In this document: positions 62,220 through 64,000 of the stretch, in pieces
Numbering within the stretch: the first letter of the stretch is position 1
How the letters are laid out: the number at the start of each line of letters is the position of its first letter
NCBI RefSeq assembly: GCF_031851795.1
Contig: NZ_CP134696.1
Span: forward strand, 2,403,001 to 2,467,000
Direction: 5' to 3'
Length of the DNA: 64,000 nucleotides
Source of the DNA: Pontibacter sp. G13
GTDB lineage: Bacteria; Bacteroidota; Bacteroidia; J057
Notes under the pieces: model-generated
What the model was told of the DNA's origin: nothing
Database searches by the model: none
Seen by the model: only the letters and a program-made list of their open reading frames with translations
Made by a program: the position numbers and the translations under genes

Positions 62220-62231
62220 AATCAGCATACA

Positions 62232-62261
62232 CAAAAAACCGGGCACTCTCGCACCCGGTCC
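62232..62261 (-). terminator. Terminator of the sulfatase gene
   Basis: Nine-base stem ACCGGGTGC / GTGCCCGGT with two G-T wobbles, GAGA loop and a TTTTTTG tract on the minus strand, about 108 bases beyond the stop. Confidence 0.8.
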
Positions 62262-62367
62262 AATCATTAGTTTGCTAAACTACTTTGGTATCAAAAGGAC
62301 ATTCGCAGGAGGAAAACCAGAACCTCCCACATACTGCTACTACTACTCGCTATGGTGCCCGCTTGAC

Positions 62368-63999
62368 CTACAGATTGGCGAGATTACCTCTCCAGCCCTT
62401 GGCCATTTGAGCGATCAGTGATTCGACTAATTCAGGTTGTTCAGATGCGATATTCCGGGTCTCGGTCGGATCTGTTTCATGGTCATACAATTCGACGTAG
62501 ACCGGCTCCGCTTCGGGATTTCCGCGTGCTTTCCACACCACCAGACGGTAGCGCTCGGTGCGCATGGCGTATCCCATAAGTTCGTTTTCAAAGAAATCCC
62601 GATCCCATTTTTCCTGCTGTTGCTCGATGATACGGGCTTCCACCTCCTCGATGAGCGGACCAAAGTAGGTCTCGCGCATACTCGGTGTCAGCGGGTTTGC
62701 TGCCCATTCACGGAGCGCTGGGTTGGGATATTGGCTAAACACCGCAGGCTTCCAATCCATCTTGGGATCTGCCAACAATGGTGCGAAGCTCTGGCCTTCG
62801 AGATGTTCAGGCGCTTGCAGGCCTGCCAATTCCGCCAGTGTCGGGTACATATCTACCAATTCCACCAGCGCATCGGTCGTCATGCCGCGAACTTGATCCG
62901 GCATATCGGGCGTCCAGATGATCATCGGCACGCGCGTGGCAATCTCATAATTGGTCGCCTTGCCCCAGATCCCCATGTCGCCGAGGTGCCAGCCGTGGTC
63001 ACTCCACAAGATGATGATGGTATTGTCGCGCACCCCAGCTTCCTCCAATGCATCGAGCATTTTGCCAATTTGGGCATCTACGTAGCTGACACTCGCCAGA
63101 TAGGCATGCTTGAGCGTCGTGGCCAAGGAGGAATCAATGGTTCCAGACTTGGGAATTCCGTGACGGACGCGCAACTCAAAGGAAGCGTGCAATCCCATAG
63201 CCGCGCCATCTTCCGGGCTTTCTGTCTGCGTGGCCAAGGCGATCTGGGCGGGATCGTACATATCCCAGTATTTCTTGGGGGATGTCCAATCGAGATGTGG
63301 CAATTTGTAGCCCACCCCCAAGAAGAAAGGCTTGTCGCCTTGCTGGACCATTTCCTTCATCGTGGCAATCGCCAACTCGGTGTTGTACCCATCCTGATAG
63401 GTATGATCCGGCACATCGGCCATTTCATAAGCAGGTCCGCGCCCTAGTGCATAGTGACTGACAGAACCGTATTTTTTCTTGATCGCGGCTTGGTTGGCCT
63501 TGAAGATGTCTTGATTTTCCTTGAGCGCATAGCCTCCGATGAGTTTCGGGGCTTTGTGGGGTGCCAGGTCTCGGGCAGGCTCACGGCTCCATGACAATTC
63601 CTCGTCCGTGAATTTGCCGTGGTAAATCTTGCCGCAGTAGACCGTTTCATACCCATTGTTGCGGAAATGCTGAGGCAAGGTCACCAAGTCCGGATGCAGA
63701 TCGCGGAAATAGGTGTAGTTCTCGATGATCTGCGTGGTTTCGGGTCGCGCACCTGTCATGAGGCTAGCACGGGAGGGAGAGCAGATCGCCTGCTGGCAGT
63801 ACGCGTTCTCAAACAACAGTCCATCTCCTGCCAAGCGGTCGATATTGGGCGTTTGGGCAATGGGAGATCCATAGCAGCCCAGCTCGGGACGCAGGTCGTC
63901 CACTGCGATGAAGAGAACATTGGGGCTTGACTTCTCCGGTGTTTGGGAACAAGCCCCAGTCATGAGAACCAAACAAAAAACGACAAGTAGAAATCTCAA
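62368..63999 (-). CDS. Sulfatase lipoprotein (5' end may lie outside window)
   Basis: A sulfatase of at least 543 residues of the iduronate-2-sulfatase-like kind, removing sulfate from a polysaccharide or glycosaminoglycan-type substrate. The formylglycine site is CSPSR (Cys73-Arg77), the N-terminal metal pair lies in VDDLRPELGCYG (Asp34, Asp35), and further ligands are seen in LWSDHGWHLGD and SYVDAQIGKMLDALE. The first residues form a signal peptide with lipobox TGAC (Cys17). The frame is open to the window edge and the first codon there is TTG, so the true start is probably just outside. No anaerobic sulfatase-maturing enzyme gene is in this window. Confidence 0.92.
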   Translation of the reverse strand: MRFLLVVFCLVLMTGACSQTPEKSSPNVLFIAVDDLRPELGCYGSPIAQTPNIDRLAGDGLLFENAYCQQAICSPSRASLMTGARPETTQIIENYTYFRDLHPDLVTLPQHFRNNGYETVYCGKIYHGKFTDEELSWSREPARDLAPHKAPKLIGGYALKENQDIFKANQAAIKKKYGSVSHYALGRGPAYEMADVPDHTYQDGYNTELAIATMKEMVQQGDKPFFLGVGYKLPHLDWTSPKKYWDMYDPAQIALATQTESPEDGAAMGLHASFELRVRHGIPKSGTIDSSLATTLKHAYLASVSYVDAQIGKMLDALEEAGVRDNTIIILWSDHGWHLGDMGIWGKATNYEIATRVPMIIWTPDMPDQVRGMTTDALVELVDMYPTLAELAGLQAPEHLEGQSFAPLLADPKMDWKPAVFSQYPNPALREWAANPLTPSMRETYFGPLIEEVEARIIEQQQEKWDRDFFENELMGYAMRTERYRLVVWKARGNPEAEPVYVELYDHETDPTETRNIASEQPELVESLIAQMAKGWRGNLANL

Positions 64000-64000
64000 C

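Overview
The window is about 64 kb from a Bacteroidota genome. Evidence for this: a SusC/SusD pair, HmuY-type haem proteins, C-terminal type IX secretion (T9SS) sorting domains, a DUF6607 protein, a DUF5690 transporter, a propeller-type two-component sensor, and an absence of strong Shine-Dalgarno sequences. The class cannot be fixed from the sequence; the T9SS genes point to a free-living, gliding or polymer-degrading lineage such as Saprospiria or Cytophagia. I saw no rRNA, tRNA, CRISPR array or IS transposase.

Layout. 1-3.3 kb: end of an LptF/LptG permease, a GT90-like glycosyltransferase and an outer-membrane barrel. 3.7-21.9 kb: mostly housekeeping: smc, a membrane-anchored subtilisin beside a small OB-like protein, a PorV-like barrel, folC, asnS, a DivIC/FtsB-like protein, a secreted MORN protein, a GxxExxY protein, a PASTA protein, argS, a cupin, an FkbM methyltransferase and an azoreductase. 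22.2-25.7 kb: four tandem paralogues, each with two membrane helices, a coiled coil and a conserved C-terminal box. 25.9-32.5 kb: a haem-acquisition locus (HmuY lipoprotein, TonB receptor, DUF6607 protein, T9SS-exported HmuY protein, LuxR-type regulator) with two Fur-like palindromes. 33.2-37.0 kb: a GH43 lipoprotein, then a 2.1 kb segment between 46-bp direct repeats carrying one orphan gene, placed exactly at the 3' end of a NUDIX gene. 37.5-42.3 kb: SusD and SusC. 43-50.7 kb: a thioredoxin, a secreted protein, a response regulator and its propeller-type histidine kinase, and an FG-GAP/T9SS protein. 50.7-57.1 kb: an AraC regulator, an AbiL-like (RloA/RloB) defence pair with a tightly linked third gene, a DUF5690 transporter and a PHP phosphatase. 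58.2-61.8 kb: three unrecognised genes that are homologous to one another. The window ends inside a sulfatase gene.

The main candidates for something undescribed are the three-gene homologous set at 58-62 kb, the repeat-flanked orphan gene at 35 kb, the four-gene coiled-coil array at 22-26 kb, and the third gene of the RloA/RloB operon. Seven copies of one dispersed intergenic repeat family (ending TTTGGGCG...) are scattered across the window, and a 32-codon ORF with its own terminator sits at 32.7 kb.
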